IMG/VR virus record: IMGVR_UViG_3300006924_000164
Coordinates: 1 to 24,745 of that record
DNA: 24,745 bases
Source of the DNA: a virus
Reading direction: 5' to 3' (one strand)
The translations under genes and the position numbers were made by a program. Positions 7,306-14,770 of the stretch are shown one piece after another. Below the pieces are notes generated by a model. The model had not been told where the DNA came from. It worked only from the letters and a program-made list of their open reading frames with translations, and did no database searches. Within the stretch, counting starts at the first letter, position 1. Each line of letters begins with the position of its first letter.

Positions 7306-7878
7306 ATGGCAAAGCGACCCGTTCAAAAGCCTGAAGATGCAGCAGGCAATTATGTTGACAAGAAAGAATTCTATAACGAGATGAAGGAATGGAAGGAAGC
7401 AATCGCGGAAGCGGAAGCAACCGGTGACCCGTCGCCATCCATGCCCAACAACATCGGTGAAAAAATTATTCTCATCGCAGAAGGTGTAGCACGAAGAAAT
7501 AATTTCTCTGGCTACACATACAAAGACGAAATGATTTTGGATGGTATCGAAAACTGTGTCCGCTATGGTCACAACTTCGACCACGAAAAATACGACAATC
7601 CATTTGCTTACTTCTCGCAGATGGTTTACTATGCATTTGTTCGTCGCATCAAAACAGAGAAGAAAGAAGCAGCAAAGAAAAAGAAGTGTATCGAGTTGGC
7701 AATCGACGATCCACGTTATCAGCATGATCTAGGTGACGCTGGAACATCATCGGCAGCACTCGCAGACATGCAGAAAAAATTATCTGCTGAACTGAACGAG
7801 TATGATGAGTCGAATAAATCTTCTGGTAAAAAAGTAGGAAGACCATCATCTTCTTCATCAGAACCCTTGTTTGACTGA
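7306..7878 (+). CDS. 55: gp55, sigma factor for late transcription
   Basis: 190 aa (T4 gp55 is 185 aa). The ATG at 7306 is preceded by GGAG 11 nt away; the frame is open upstream but through hairpin sequence. gp55 is the small sigma70-family factor that directs host RNA polymerase to TATAAATA late promoters, with the sliding clamp gp45 as activator. Conserved core: 'IGEKIILIAEGVARRNNFSG' then 'YTYKDEMILDGIENC', 'HNFDHEKYDNPFAYFSQMVY' and 'AFVRRIKTEKKEAAKK', closely matching T4 'AIMLIAEGLSKRFNFSGYT', 'EMIADGIEASI', '[20 protein letters not shown]' and 'AFVQRIKKERKEVAKK'. The Ser-rich C-terminus ends in EPLFD, which may be the hydrophobic/acidic clamp-binding tail (inference). Its target promoters are present at 2832, 4026 and 16889. 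Confidence 0.95.
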   Translation: MAKRPVQKPEDAAGNYVDKKEFYNEMKEWKEAIAEAEATGDPSPSMPNNIGEKIILIAEGVARRNNFSGYTYKDEMILDGIENCVRYGHNFDHEKYDNPFAYFSQMVYYAFVRRIKTEKKEAAKKKKCIELAIDDPRYQHDLGDAGTSSAALADMQKKLSAELNEYDESNKSSGKKVGRPSSSSSEPLFD

Positions 7879-7895
7879 TCCTTATTTGGTATACT
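7867..7895 (+). promoter_or_regulatory. Sigma70-type promoter before gene 47
   Basis: TTGTTT, 17 nt, TATACT. It lies across the end of gene 55. A start 6-8 nt after the -10 would fall at about 7901-7903, on the ATG of gene 47. Confidence 0.45.
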
Positions 7896-7901
7896 TACAT
7901 T

Positions 7902-8951
7902 ATGAAAATATCACTTATCACAGACACACATGCAGGTATGCGTAATGACAACGCAGATTACTCAAACTATGCCGGTCGTTTCTTCAAGAATATATTCTTT
8001 CCCTACTTGAAGGAACACGACATCAAGACGGTGATTCACTTGGGCGATGTCTTCGACCGACGTAAGTACATCAACTTCAACACACTGAATGCTTTCCATG
8101 AGCAGTGGACTACACCTGTCATCGAGCAGGGTATTGAAGTCCATTCTATTCTAGGTAACCATGACGTATACTATCGCAACACAAACGACATCAATGCACA
8201 AAACCTGTTGCTACAACAAGCAAACACAACTGTATACGAGAAACCAGAAACCATTGAAATCGGTGGATTGAAGATTGCAATGTTGCCGTGGATCAACCGC
8301 GATAACTATGATGAATCTATGCAGTTTATCAAAGATACTGAAGCACCCGTTCTCATGGGACACTTGGAACTGAATGGGTATCAAGTGTTGAAGAACGTAA
8401 AGTTTGCTCATGGCATGGACCCCGCAGGATTTGCAAAGTTTTCACGGGTCTTCTCTGGTCACTTTCATGTCAAGCAGCAAAAGGGTAACATTGATTATCT
8501 AGGTACACCCTATGAGATTACATTCAACGATGCAGGGTTGAAGAAGGGTTTCCACATCTTCGACACCGAAACACGCTCGCTTGAATTTATTCAGAACCCT
8601 GAGAAGATGCACATCTATCTTCCCTATGATGATACCGAAGTTGACTATCTAACCGCAGACATTTCTGATTATGCTGGTAAGGTTGTCAAGGTAAACGTCA
8701 TTGAAAAGAATGACAGCTATGTGTTCGAAAAGTTTATCGAACGTCTTGATGCTGTTGCACCAATCAAGTATACTATTATAGACAACACAGAAGTGTTAGA
8801 CTATGGTACAACCGAAGAAGGCTTAGAATCAAAGGATACAATGAGTATCCTTGTCGACTATGTAAATGATAACTTTGAGTCTGACGAAGACAAGAAAGAA
8901 ATCACTAAGCTAATGAGAGAGCTATACAACGAAGCAATCTCCGAATCCTAA
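7902..8951 (+). CDS. 47: gp47, recombination nuclease subunit (SbcD/Mre11-like)
   Basis: 349 aa (T4 gp47 is 339 aa). Metallophosphoesterase subunit of the gp46-gp47 complex, which resects DNA ends for recombination-dependent replication and host DNA breakdown. Calcineurin-type metal-binding motifs are all present: D8-x-H10 (ITDTH), GDVFDRR (D49), GNHD (N86, H87, D88), GHLEL (H154) and GHFH (H187, H189). No clear Shine-Dalgarno precedes the ATG. A TATACT -10 lies 7 nt upstream, so part of its mRNA could be leaderless. Gene 46 follows 12 nt downstream, as expected for the pair. Confidence 0.95.
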   Translation: MKISLITDTHAGMRNDNADYSNYAGRFFKNIFFPYLKEHDIKTVIHLGDVFDRRKYINFNTLNAFHEQWTTPVIEQGIEVHSILGNHDVYYRNTNDINAQNLLLQQANTTVYEKPETIEIGGLKIAMLPWINRDNYDESMQFIKDTEAPVLMGHLELNGYQVLKNVKFAHGMDPAGFAKFSRVFSGHFHVKQQKGNIDYLGTPYEITFNDAGLKKGFHIFDTETRSLEFIQNPEKMHIYLPYDDTEVDYLTADISDYAGKVVKVNVIEKNDSYVFEKFIERLDAVAPIKYTIIDNTEVLDYGTTEEGLESKDTMSILVDYVNDNFESDEDKKEITKLMRELYNEAISES

Positions 8952-8963
8952 CGAGAAAACCGA

Positions 8964-10724
8964 ATGACCAAGTTCACGAAACTCCGAGTGCAAAATTTTA
9001 TGTCGGTAGGCAATCGTCCTATCGAATTCGATCTAGCGAAAAACAATACAACGCTAGTGGTCGGTGAGAATGGTTGTGGCAAATCACAATGCTACACTGA
9101 TGCAATCACCTATGTTCTGTTCAACAAGTCTTTCCGTGGCATCAACAAACCCGCATTGGTCAATTCGATCAATGGTGGTAATTGTCTTGTCGAGATTGAG
9201 TTTGAACAAGGCAACAATGAATACTTGATCCGTCGCGGTCAAAAGCCAAACCTGTTTGAGATTCATAAGAATGGTGTGCTTGTTCCGCAAGATGCAAGTG
9301 TAAAAGACTATCAGACAATGCTTGAGAAAAACATTCTAGGAATGAACTTCCGTTCGTTCACGCAGATTGTTATCTTAGGGTCTGCTTCTTTTACTCCGTT
9401 CATGCAACTACCAGCAGCACAACGCCGCGAAGTGATCGAAGAGATTCTAGAGATTCAAGTATTCTCTACAATGCATACGCTGTTGAAGAATCGCATCTCA
9501 GAACTCAAGGATCAAAAGAAAGACACTGAGTATGCACTGACACTGGTTGATGAAAAGATCAAGATGAATGATCGACATCGCCAGAAAACAGTAGACAACC
9601 TATCGGCACAAAACGAGTCTGCACAGGAAAAAATTGATATCTCTTCTGCTAAGATCAAAGAGTATAACGATGAGATATCAAGTCTACGTAAGCAGATCGA
9701 AGAACACGATAAGACAATCACTGATGCAGGGAATGTTCTTCGCAAGACAAAAGAACTAGAAACATACAAGCACAAGATTGAATCAAATCGTAAGCGTGTG
9801 CAAGGTGAAATTGATTTCTTTGATCACAATGCGAGTTGTCCTACATGTTCACAAAACATCGATAGCGAATTCAAGAAAGAAGCCGTCAAAGAACGCAACA
9901 CAAAGATTGATCAGTTTACCGATGGTCTTCAGCAATTGCAAGAGGCAATGGATGAAGTAACCAAGCGACAACAGGAAATTGATTCGATCAACGTAAAGAC
10001 AGCAGACCTAGCTTCGAAGGTGTCTTCTGCTACACACAAGGTATCTGCTGAGTCAGAATACATTACCAAGCTGCAAGGTGACATCACCGCTAACAACAAA
10101 AAGATCGGCACAATTTCTGCTGGCGGCGAATTGTCTAACGGCGAGAAAGAAGCACTGCGACAAGAAAAGGAATCGGCACAAAATCGGTCGGAAGATATCA
10201 CTAGATCACTTGGTTACTCTGATGTCGCTTCGCGTTTACTCAAAGACACTGGTATCAAAACAAAAATCATTCGCCAGTATCTGCCAATCATCAATAAGCA
10301 AGTCAATACGTATCTTACTAAGCTAAACTTTCCTGTAGCGTTTACACTCGATGAGGAATTCAAAGAAACTATTAAATCACGTTACCGCGACAACTTTTCT
10401 TATGAATCTTTTTCTGAAGGCGAGAAAGCACGAATCAACATATCACTACTTCTTACTTGGCGAGAGATTGCACGACGAAAAAATTCTGCTGCGTGTAATC
10501 TACTGATCCTTGACGAAGTGTTTTCTTCTGCACTAGACTTAGAAGGAACCGGTGGTTTGATGGAACTACTAAATCAATCTAACGGCGGCAAACACAAAAG
10601 CAACATCATCGTTATATCACACACAATTCCTGAGATATCATCGGAGCGTGACCGCTTTAACGAAATCATTCGTGTAAGCAAGGTCAATAACTTCTCACAA
10701 TACAAATACGAAAATCAGGATTGA
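8964..10724 (+). CDS. 46: gp46, recombination nuclease ATPase subunit (SbcC/Rad50-like)
   Basis: 586 aa (T4 gp46 is 560 aa). SMC-like ABC ATPase partner of gp47. Domain order: N-terminal half-ATPase with Walker A GENGCGKS (34-41); coiled-coil about 160-290; zinc-hook CPTC (292-295); second coiled-coil about 300-415; C-terminal half-ATPase with signature FSEGEKAR (483-490), Walker B LLILDEVF (513-520) and the H-loop VISHT (550-554). The hook CxxC is that used by Rad50-type proteins to dimerise around zinc. The Shine-Dalgarno is weak (CGAG upstream). The gene ends at a strong bidirectional terminator facing the cobT-like gene. Confidence 0.95.
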   Translation: MTKFTKLRVQNFMSVGNRPIEFDLAKNNTTLVVGENGCGKSQCYTDAITYVLFNKSFRGINKPALVNSINGGNCLVEIEFEQGNNEYLIRRGQKPNLFEIHKNGVLVPQDASVKDYQTMLEKNILGMNFRSFTQIVILGSASFTPFMQLPAAQRREVIEEILEIQVFSTMHTLLKNRISELKDQKKDTEYALTLVDEKIKMNDRHRQKTVDNLSAQNESAQEKIDISSAKIKEYNDEISSLRKQIEEHDKTITDAGNVLRKTKELETYKHKIESNRKRVQGEIDFFDHNASCPTCSQNIDSEFKKEAVKERNTKIDQFTDGLQQLQEAMDEVTKRQQEIDSINVKTADLASKVSSATHKVSAESEYITKLQGDITANNKKIGTISAGGELSNGEKEALRQEKESAQNRSEDITRSLGYSDVASRLLKDTGIKTKIIRQYLPIINKQVNTYLTKLNFPVAFTLDEEFKETIKSRYRDNFSYESFSEGEKARINISLLLTWREIARRKNSAACNLLILDEVFSSALDLEGTGGLMELLNQSNGGKHKSNIIVISHTIPEISSERDRFNEIIRVSKVNNFSQYKYENQD

Positions 10725-10757
10725 AAAAAAGGGATGCCAAACGGCATCCCTTTTTGT
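10724..10757. terminator. Bidirectional terminator between gene 46 and the cobT-like gene
   Basis: GGGATGCC (10731-10738), loop AAAC, GGCATCCC (10743-10750), flanked by a run of A on the left and T on the right. It can therefore stop transcription of both the plus-strand gene 46 and the convergent minus-strand cobT-like gene. Confidence 0.9.
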
Positions 10758-10774
10758 TTTTATGAATTGTCTTT

Positions 10775-12991
10775 TTAAGAAACCCAATCCGTCGAGTCGG
10801 TTGCGAAGTTTTTCGCAAGCATCTGGATGAACTGTCGTGATTCCTTACCAGCACCAAGAGCATCGAACCCGATCACGTAGGAAGCGTTGAACCCGCCAAC
10901 ACCCTTGACTTCGCTGATCGAATTGCTACCGTGATGAGCGGGGGCAATCGAGTTACGCTGACCAGTTTCATTATCATCACCCATTGGAAGAGCAAAGTTG
11001 TTGCTGGCGTGGATGTTGATGAAGCTAGTGTTGTGAGCGGCACGAATATCTTGAATCAGTGCGTTACCGTAAGAAATACCAGTGTAGGTTTTACCAGTAA
11101 TCTTAGAAGTGGTATTGGTAACTTCACGGGAAGAATCATAGTAGCTGTATGACCGACCGTGGACACCGTTACCGTCTTCACCATCGGTGAGCATGATCGC
11201 AGTGACGATATCAACTCGGTTGTTTGCTTTGAAGTCACGGATCAAAACATTCGCAACTTCAAGCGTTTCACCGATAGGCGTGCCGCCCATGTAGATCGGA
11301 CCAGCACTACCGTAGCCTGCCATCCGTTCGGTGTAGTTAGTATTTCGATCCTGATCCCGACACCAAGCGTAAACAAACTCGGTAGCCATTGCCAACTCCC
11401 GACCCGACATTGCCGAAGACATCAACTTCACAATGTGGGGGCGAATTTTACCCATCGGCGTACCGTCTGCATTGATTCCACCTTTACGAGTCCGACCCGT
11501 GGTGAAAGTGTAAACTTCAAACGGCACACGGATTGCCTTGCAGAACTGAGTAAGCAGGATAGTGGTCTTCGCAGTCTGGAAGATACAATCGGTCATCGAC
11601 GAAGAGAAGTCGATGAAGAAGACAAGCCCGTGAGACTTACCCTTCTGAACTTCAGCAGCGCGACGGAAAACATCATCAGTAATCTTGTAGGCGTGGAGTC
11701 GGTTGGTATCAATCACGCCAGTCTTAGCTAGTCGAGTACGCTGGTAATCACTTGCCGCTTGATGTCGCTTGAATGCCTGAGCCATTGCAGCAACTTGAGG
11801 CTTGATGTCGCTCATGAATTCAGAGTATCGCGCGGTATGAGCAGCAAACTTACCAGATTCAGCAGCAATCCGCATGAAATTTGTCATACCATCACGAACA
11901 TGCTTACCATCAGCGATTACATCGGTAACACCTTTTCGCTTTTTACCGCGATACTCAATTCGGTAGTTGCTGATTCGCTTTGAAGTATCAGCCGACTGAG
12001 CCATAGCGTTATTCAGAGCGGATTCAGTAGCGATGTCACCGCCAAGCAGAGAAGCAGACGCTTCGCCAAGCCCACCTTTTTTCTGGATGGTCGATGCTTC
12101 ACCCTGTTCGGATTCATCACCGTCTTCATCACCTTCGCCCGATGTCGATTCACCAGACTGGCTACCGGCATCACCCGCTTCATCACCTTCACCGGATTCA
12201 GACCCGTTAGCACCGGCATCGTCACCGGATTCATCACCGGAACCACCAGCACCGTCATCGTCACCGTCTTCAGACTGACCAGCACCGTTATCGTCACCGG
12301 ATTCATCACCGTCTTCAGACTGACCAGCACCAGACTGTTGCTCTTGCTCTTCATCACCCTGATCACCAGACTGACCCTGTTGACCTTGATCGCCTTGATC
12401 CTGTTGATCCTGCGAAGAATTGTCACGCTCATAAACAGACTTGACCAGAGCGGCAACGTCTTCAAACGATTCAAGATCGTCAAGTTTATCAACGATATCT
12501 TGCTCTTCAGCAGAGAACGGGACATCAACAATCGCGCCAGCTTTTGCGTGGATGTTAAGTCTATCCATGAAGCCAAGCGAGCCAACGCGCGACTGAAGAT
12601 CGTCACCGAAGAATCCGGCATCGATCAAATTTTGGTAACCCTTGTAAAACTCACCACGAAGACCGGGATACTCTCGCTGAATCAGCTTTTCGATTCGTGC
12701 GTCTTCGACAATGTTTAGAACCTGTTGTAGCTTGCGCTGAGCAGCTTCAGCCTGATTTGGTTCGATGTCACGACGATACGGTTCAACATCCGCCATGCGC
12801 GGAGTGTAAAGAGCATGACCAACTTCGTGCGCTTCGAAGAGAGTAGTAACCGATTCATCAAGATCAGCCGCAAACATCGGAAGAGTAAGAGTCCGCGATT
12901 CGGTATCAAACGAAGCGGTTTGAGCAGCAGCGCGAACAACCGTAATGTTTTCGGTAGCCAGCAAGCGGGAAAAAGTATCAGAGTTAGACAT
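10775..12991 (-). CDS. cobT: CobT-like metallopeptidase / VWA protein
   Basis: 738 aa. The ATG at 12991 has GGAG 6 nt upstream; a TTG 12 nt earlier is in frame but overlaps that site. N-terminal domain: a zinc-protease-type HEVGH motif at 55-59 followed by 'NIVEDARIEKLIQREYPG' (93-110), as in CobT-like peptidase domains. Residues 191-300 are a low-complexity linker of Gln, Gly, Ser, Asp and Glu, including two GAGQSEDGD units. C-terminal VWA domain: MIDAS DFSSS (461-465), 'GGTPIGE' threonine (571) and TDGEDG (602-607). In aerobic B12 synthesis CobT works with the AAA+ CobS and the CobN chelatase. Here only a CobS-like gene accompanies it, divergently. A TTGACT-17-GATAAT promoter precedes it. 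A B12 role is not shown; a general AAA+/VWA remodelling or peptidase role is equally possible. Confidence 0.88.
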   Translation of the reverse strand: MSNSDTFSRLLATENITVVRAAAQTASFDTESRTLTLPMFAADLDESVTTLFEAHEVGHALYTPRMADVEPYRRDIEPNQAEAAQRKLQQVLNIVEDARIEKLIQREYPGLRGEFYKGYQNLIDAGFFGDDLQSRVGSLGFMDRLNIHAKAGAIVDVPFSAEEQDIVDKLDDLESFEDVAALVKSVYERDNSSQDQQDQGDQGQQGQSGDQGDEEQEQQSGAGQSEDGDESGDDNGAGQSEDGDDDGAGGSGDESGDDAGANGSESGEGDEAGDAGSQSGESTSGEGDEDGDESEQGEASTIQKKGGLGEASASLLGGDIATESALNNAMAQSADTSKRISNYRIEYRGKKRKGVTDVIADGKHVRDGMTNFMRIAAESGKFAAHTARYSEFMSDIKPQVAAMAQAFKRHQAASDYQRTRLAKTGVIDTNRLHAYKITDDVFRRAAEVQKGKSHGLVFFIDFSSSMTDCIFQTAKTTILLTQFCKAIRVPFEVYTFTTGRTRKGGINADGTPMGKIRPHIVKLMSSAMSGRELAMATEFVYAWCRDQDRNTNYTERMAGYGSAGPIYMGGTPIGETLEVANVLIRDFKANNRVDIVTAIMLTDGEDGNGVHGRSYSYYDSSREVTNTTSKITGKTYTGISYGNALIQDIRAAHNTSFINIHASNNFALPMGDDNETGQRNSIAPAHHGSNSISEVKGVGGFNASYVIGFDALGAGKESRQFIQMLAKNFATDSTDWVS
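12092..12421 (-). repeat. Low-complexity acidic linker coding repeat in the cobT-like gene
   Basis: About 110 codons almost wholly Gln, Gly, Ser, Asp, Glu and Ala, with imperfect tandem units (SGDE/SGDD, GAGQSEDGD twice). Such linkers are common between the N-terminal and VWA domains of CobT-like proteins. The repeats could vary in length between related phages. Confidence 0.85.
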
Positions 12992-13026
12992 TAAATGCTC
13001 CAAAGAGGAAAATCAGTTGACAATAA

Positions 13027-13055
13027 ATTATCCCATAATTGCCCGCTCAAGTCAA
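13027..13055 (-). promoter_or_regulatory. Sigma70-type promoter for the cobT-like gene
   Basis: On the minus strand: TTGACT (13055-13050), 17-nt spacer, GATAAT (13032-13027), 36 nt before the ATG. This is near consensus. The same -35, spacer length and -10 occur at 18973-19001, suggesting a common early promoter class. Confidence 0.8.
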
Positions 13056-13079
13056 CCCCCTGAGCCAAATTTATTGTAG

Positions 13080-13237
13080 AATACACCTTAGTGGTTAGAT
13101 GACCAGTCCTTATATATGGGGCGAAAACTCGCAGGATAAACTAACTACTTTGGCTTGTGCCGGGGGCGAGCCGTAAGTGCTTATGTATAAAGGACTTACG
13201 AATTGTGATTGTGAATTTGTAACTACTAAGGTGTATT
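13080..13237. repeat. 18-bp inverted repeat enclosing a multi-hairpin element
   Basis: The left arm AATACACCTTAGTGGTTA (13080-13097) is complementary to the right arm TAACTACTAAGGTGTATT (13220-13237), 17 of 18 positions exact and the last a G-U pair in RNA. Inside are three hairpins: GCGA/TCGC (13121-13132) with outer TCCT/AGGA; GGCTTG/CGAGCC (13152-13172); and CGTAAGT/ACTTACG (13172-13200). This would fold as a closed three-branch junction. No open frame of note, no clear promoter of its own and no target-site duplication. It could be a structured RNA, a cruciform/origin element or a small MITE-like insertion. Confidence 0.75.
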
Positions 13238-13276
13238 ATGAATAAAATTGTGAAATGCCCCTTGCTACCCTATTGA
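13238..13276 (+). CDS. Possible 12-codon mini-ORF next to the inverted repeat
   Basis: ATG directly after the right arm of the inverted repeat encodes MNKIVKCPLLPY and a stop. AAGG, 6 nt upstream, lies inside the right arm, so pairing of the arms would hide it. Its stop lies in the -35 box of the cobS-like promoter. It could be a leader peptide or chance. Confidence 0.2.
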   Translation: MNKIVKCPLLPY

Positions 13277-13300
13277 CCTCAGAATTCATTATGGTACAAT
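13273..13300 (+). promoter_or_regulatory. Sigma70-type promoter for the cobS-like gene
   Basis: TTGACC, 16-nt spacer, TACAAT, 46 nt before the ATG at 13347. It lies downstream of the inverted-repeat element, so transcripts from it would not include that element. Confidence 0.7.
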
Positions 13301-13346
13301 ATGCCTGTCAACTGATTACCCCTTCCCCTACTTTGGAGTTTACCTC

Positions 13347-14621
13347 ATGGCTATTACCCTTCGTTCCAAGTCTCTCGCCGTTCTCTCTGCTCTCACCGAA
13401 GAGTATGGTGATATGGTCGAGCGTGCCGATCTCGTTGAAGCGGTCGAAACTGGTCTGATCGACCGCATTCCACAATGGCTAACTACATCCGCTGAACTTC
13501 GTGCGGGTCGCGGTATCTATCGTCTTCCTACTTGGTTGCTCGATGATTCGCCAGCTAAGCCTGTTGCCGCTAAGCCTAAGCGTAAGTCTAAGGCTAAGCC
13601 TGTTGCCGCTAAGCCTGTTGCCGCTGTTGCTGATCCGGTCGCTGAACCGGTTGCTGCTGCTAAGCCTACTTCGTTTGATAACGTGAAGACCGCCGCCGAT
13701 GGTCACTCGTTTGTTCCGAATCAATCGACCAACTACATTCCTTGGGGCAACTCTAAGTCGCTCAAGATGGTGCTTGAATCCGGTAAGTATATGCCCGTGT
13801 TCATCACTGGTCTGTCGGGTAACGGTAAGACCTACATGATCGAGCAAGAAGTTGCGCGTGCCAATCGTGAACTGTTCCGTGTGAATATTAATACTGCCAC
13901 CGATGAGGATGATCTGCTTGGTGGTTTCCGTCTGGTCAATGGTCAAACCGTTTGGTTTGATGGTCCGGTTATCGAAGCAATGAAGCGCGGTGCGGTTCTG
14001 CTGCTCGATGAACTAGACCTTGGTACCGAGCGTATCTTGTGTCTTCAGTCGGTGCTTGAAGGTAAGGGTGTGTTCATCAAAAAGACCAATCAATGGGTCG
14101 AACCTGCTCCCGGCTTTACGGTTGTTGCCACTGGTAACACAAAGGGTCAAGGTGACGATACGAACAAGTTTATCGGTGCTAACGTGATGAACGAAGCATT
14201 CCTTGAGCGTTTCCCGGTTTGGCTTGAACAGTCCTACCCTACCGAATCGGTTGAAACTCGTATCGTCAAGCGTTTGTTCAAGTCGCTTGGTCTGACCGAA
14301 GACGAAAAGCAAATCGATACGCTGATCAAGTTTGCTCAAAAGACCCGTAAGACCTATGAGGCTGGTGGTTGTGATGACCTGATCACTACTCGACGCTTGT
14401 GCCTGATTGTTGAATTGATGCCGGTGTTCGGTAAGATTGAAAAGGCAGTCGAAATTGCTTGCTCACGCTTCTGCAAGGAATCCAAGCGAGACTTCGTGAA
14501 GCTGTTCAAGGCATTGACCGAAGAGGCAAACAAGCCTGCTGAACCGGTCGCTCCTGCTACTGATGATACATCTTCTATCGGTCAGGCAATGGAAAAGCTG
14601 GTAAACGGTGTCCCGTTCTAA
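13347..14621 (+). CDS. cobS: CobS-like AAA+ ATPase
   Basis: 424 aa. GGAG lies 8 nt before the ATG. Residues 1-65 form a small domain ending 'WLTTSAELRAGRGIYRLP', possibly winged-helix-like. Residues 69-106 are a Lys/Ala/Pro/Val linker with KPVAAKP repeats. The AAA+ core starts near 'NYIPWGNSKSLKMVLESGKY' with Walker A GLSGNGKT (155-162), Walker B VLLLDELD (217-224), 'VVATGNTKGQGD' (sensor region) and 'FLERFPVWLEQ' (arginine finger region), as in CobS. CobS-like genes are common in marine T4-type phages. Cellular CobS is the ATPase of the CobNST cobalt chelatase. It is divergent from the CobT-like partner and followed by a strong terminator. Whether it serves host B12 synthesis or a phage-specific machine is unknown. 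Confidence 0.9.
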   Translation: MAITLRSKSLAVLSALTEEYGDMVERADLVEAVETGLIDRIPQWLTTSAELRAGRGIYRLPTWLLDDSPAKPVAAKPKRKSKAKPVAAKPVAAVADPVAEPVAAAKPTSFDNVKTAADGHSFVPNQSTNYIPWGNSKSLKMVLESGKYMPVFITGLSGNGKTYMIEQEVARANRELFRVNINTATDEDDLLGGFRLVNGQTVWFDGPVIEAMKRGAVLLLDELDLGTERILCLQSVLEGKGVFIKKTNQWVEPAPGFTVVATGNTKGQGDDTNKFIGANVMNEAFLERFPVWLEQSYPTESVETRIVKRLFKSLGLTEDEKQIDTLIKFAQKTRKTYEAGGCDDLITTRRLCLIVELMPVFGKIEKAVEIACSRFCKESKRDFVKLFKALTEEANKPAEPVAPATDDTSSIGQAMEKLVNGVPF

Positions 14622-14660
14622 AACAATAACCTGTCTCCCGTAGGGGGAACAGTTGACACG

Positions 14661-14693
14661 CCGGGCAGGATTTATTTCCTGCCCGGTTTTTTT
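14661..14693 (+). terminator. Strong terminator after the cobS-like gene
   Basis: CCGGGCAGGA (14661-14670) pairs with TCCTGCCCGG (14677-14686) across a 6-nt loop, followed by seven T. A classic intrinsic terminator. A smaller imperfect hairpin (CTGT...ACAG around CCC/GGG, 14631-14652) precedes it. Confidence 0.93.
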
Positions 14694-14704
14694 ATACCGA
14701 AGTA

Positions 14705-14733
14705 TTGCAATGCTTGTCTCGATAACCTATACT
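14705..14733 (+). promoter_or_regulatory. Sigma70-type promoter for the gene 45 operon
   Basis: TTGCAA, 17-nt spacer, TATACT, placed between the cobS-like terminator and gene 45, 37 nt before its ATG. It would drive 45-44-62. Confidence 0.75.
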
Positions 14734-14770
14734 TGTGTAACAATCCTATTTCCTACCGGAGTAATAAATT

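Noticed and set aside
11159-11731. 190-residue plus-strand frame opposite the cobT-like gene
   Set aside because: Antisense to conserved VWA motifs, no start signal, and Cys/His/Arg-rich composition typical of a shadow frame.
12013-12718. Long frames on both strands over the cobT-like linker region
   Set aside because: They arise from low-complexity repeats that keep other frames open. Only the minus-strand frame with the protease and VWA motifs is credible.
13080-13237. Cobalamin riboswitch for the cobS/cobT-like genes
   Set aside because: No B12-box-like sequence was seen, and the cobS-like promoter lies downstream of the element, so its mRNA would not contain it.
13080-13237. tRNA or group I intron
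   Set aside because: The outer stem is 18 bp and there is no TTC loop, anticodon-arm geometry or CCA end. No interrupted gene flanks the element and no intron core pairings were found.
13255-13458. 67-residue plus-strand frame over the cobS-like 5' end
   Set aside because: Overlaps the CobS-like start in another frame, contains promoter sequence and has no ribosome binding site.
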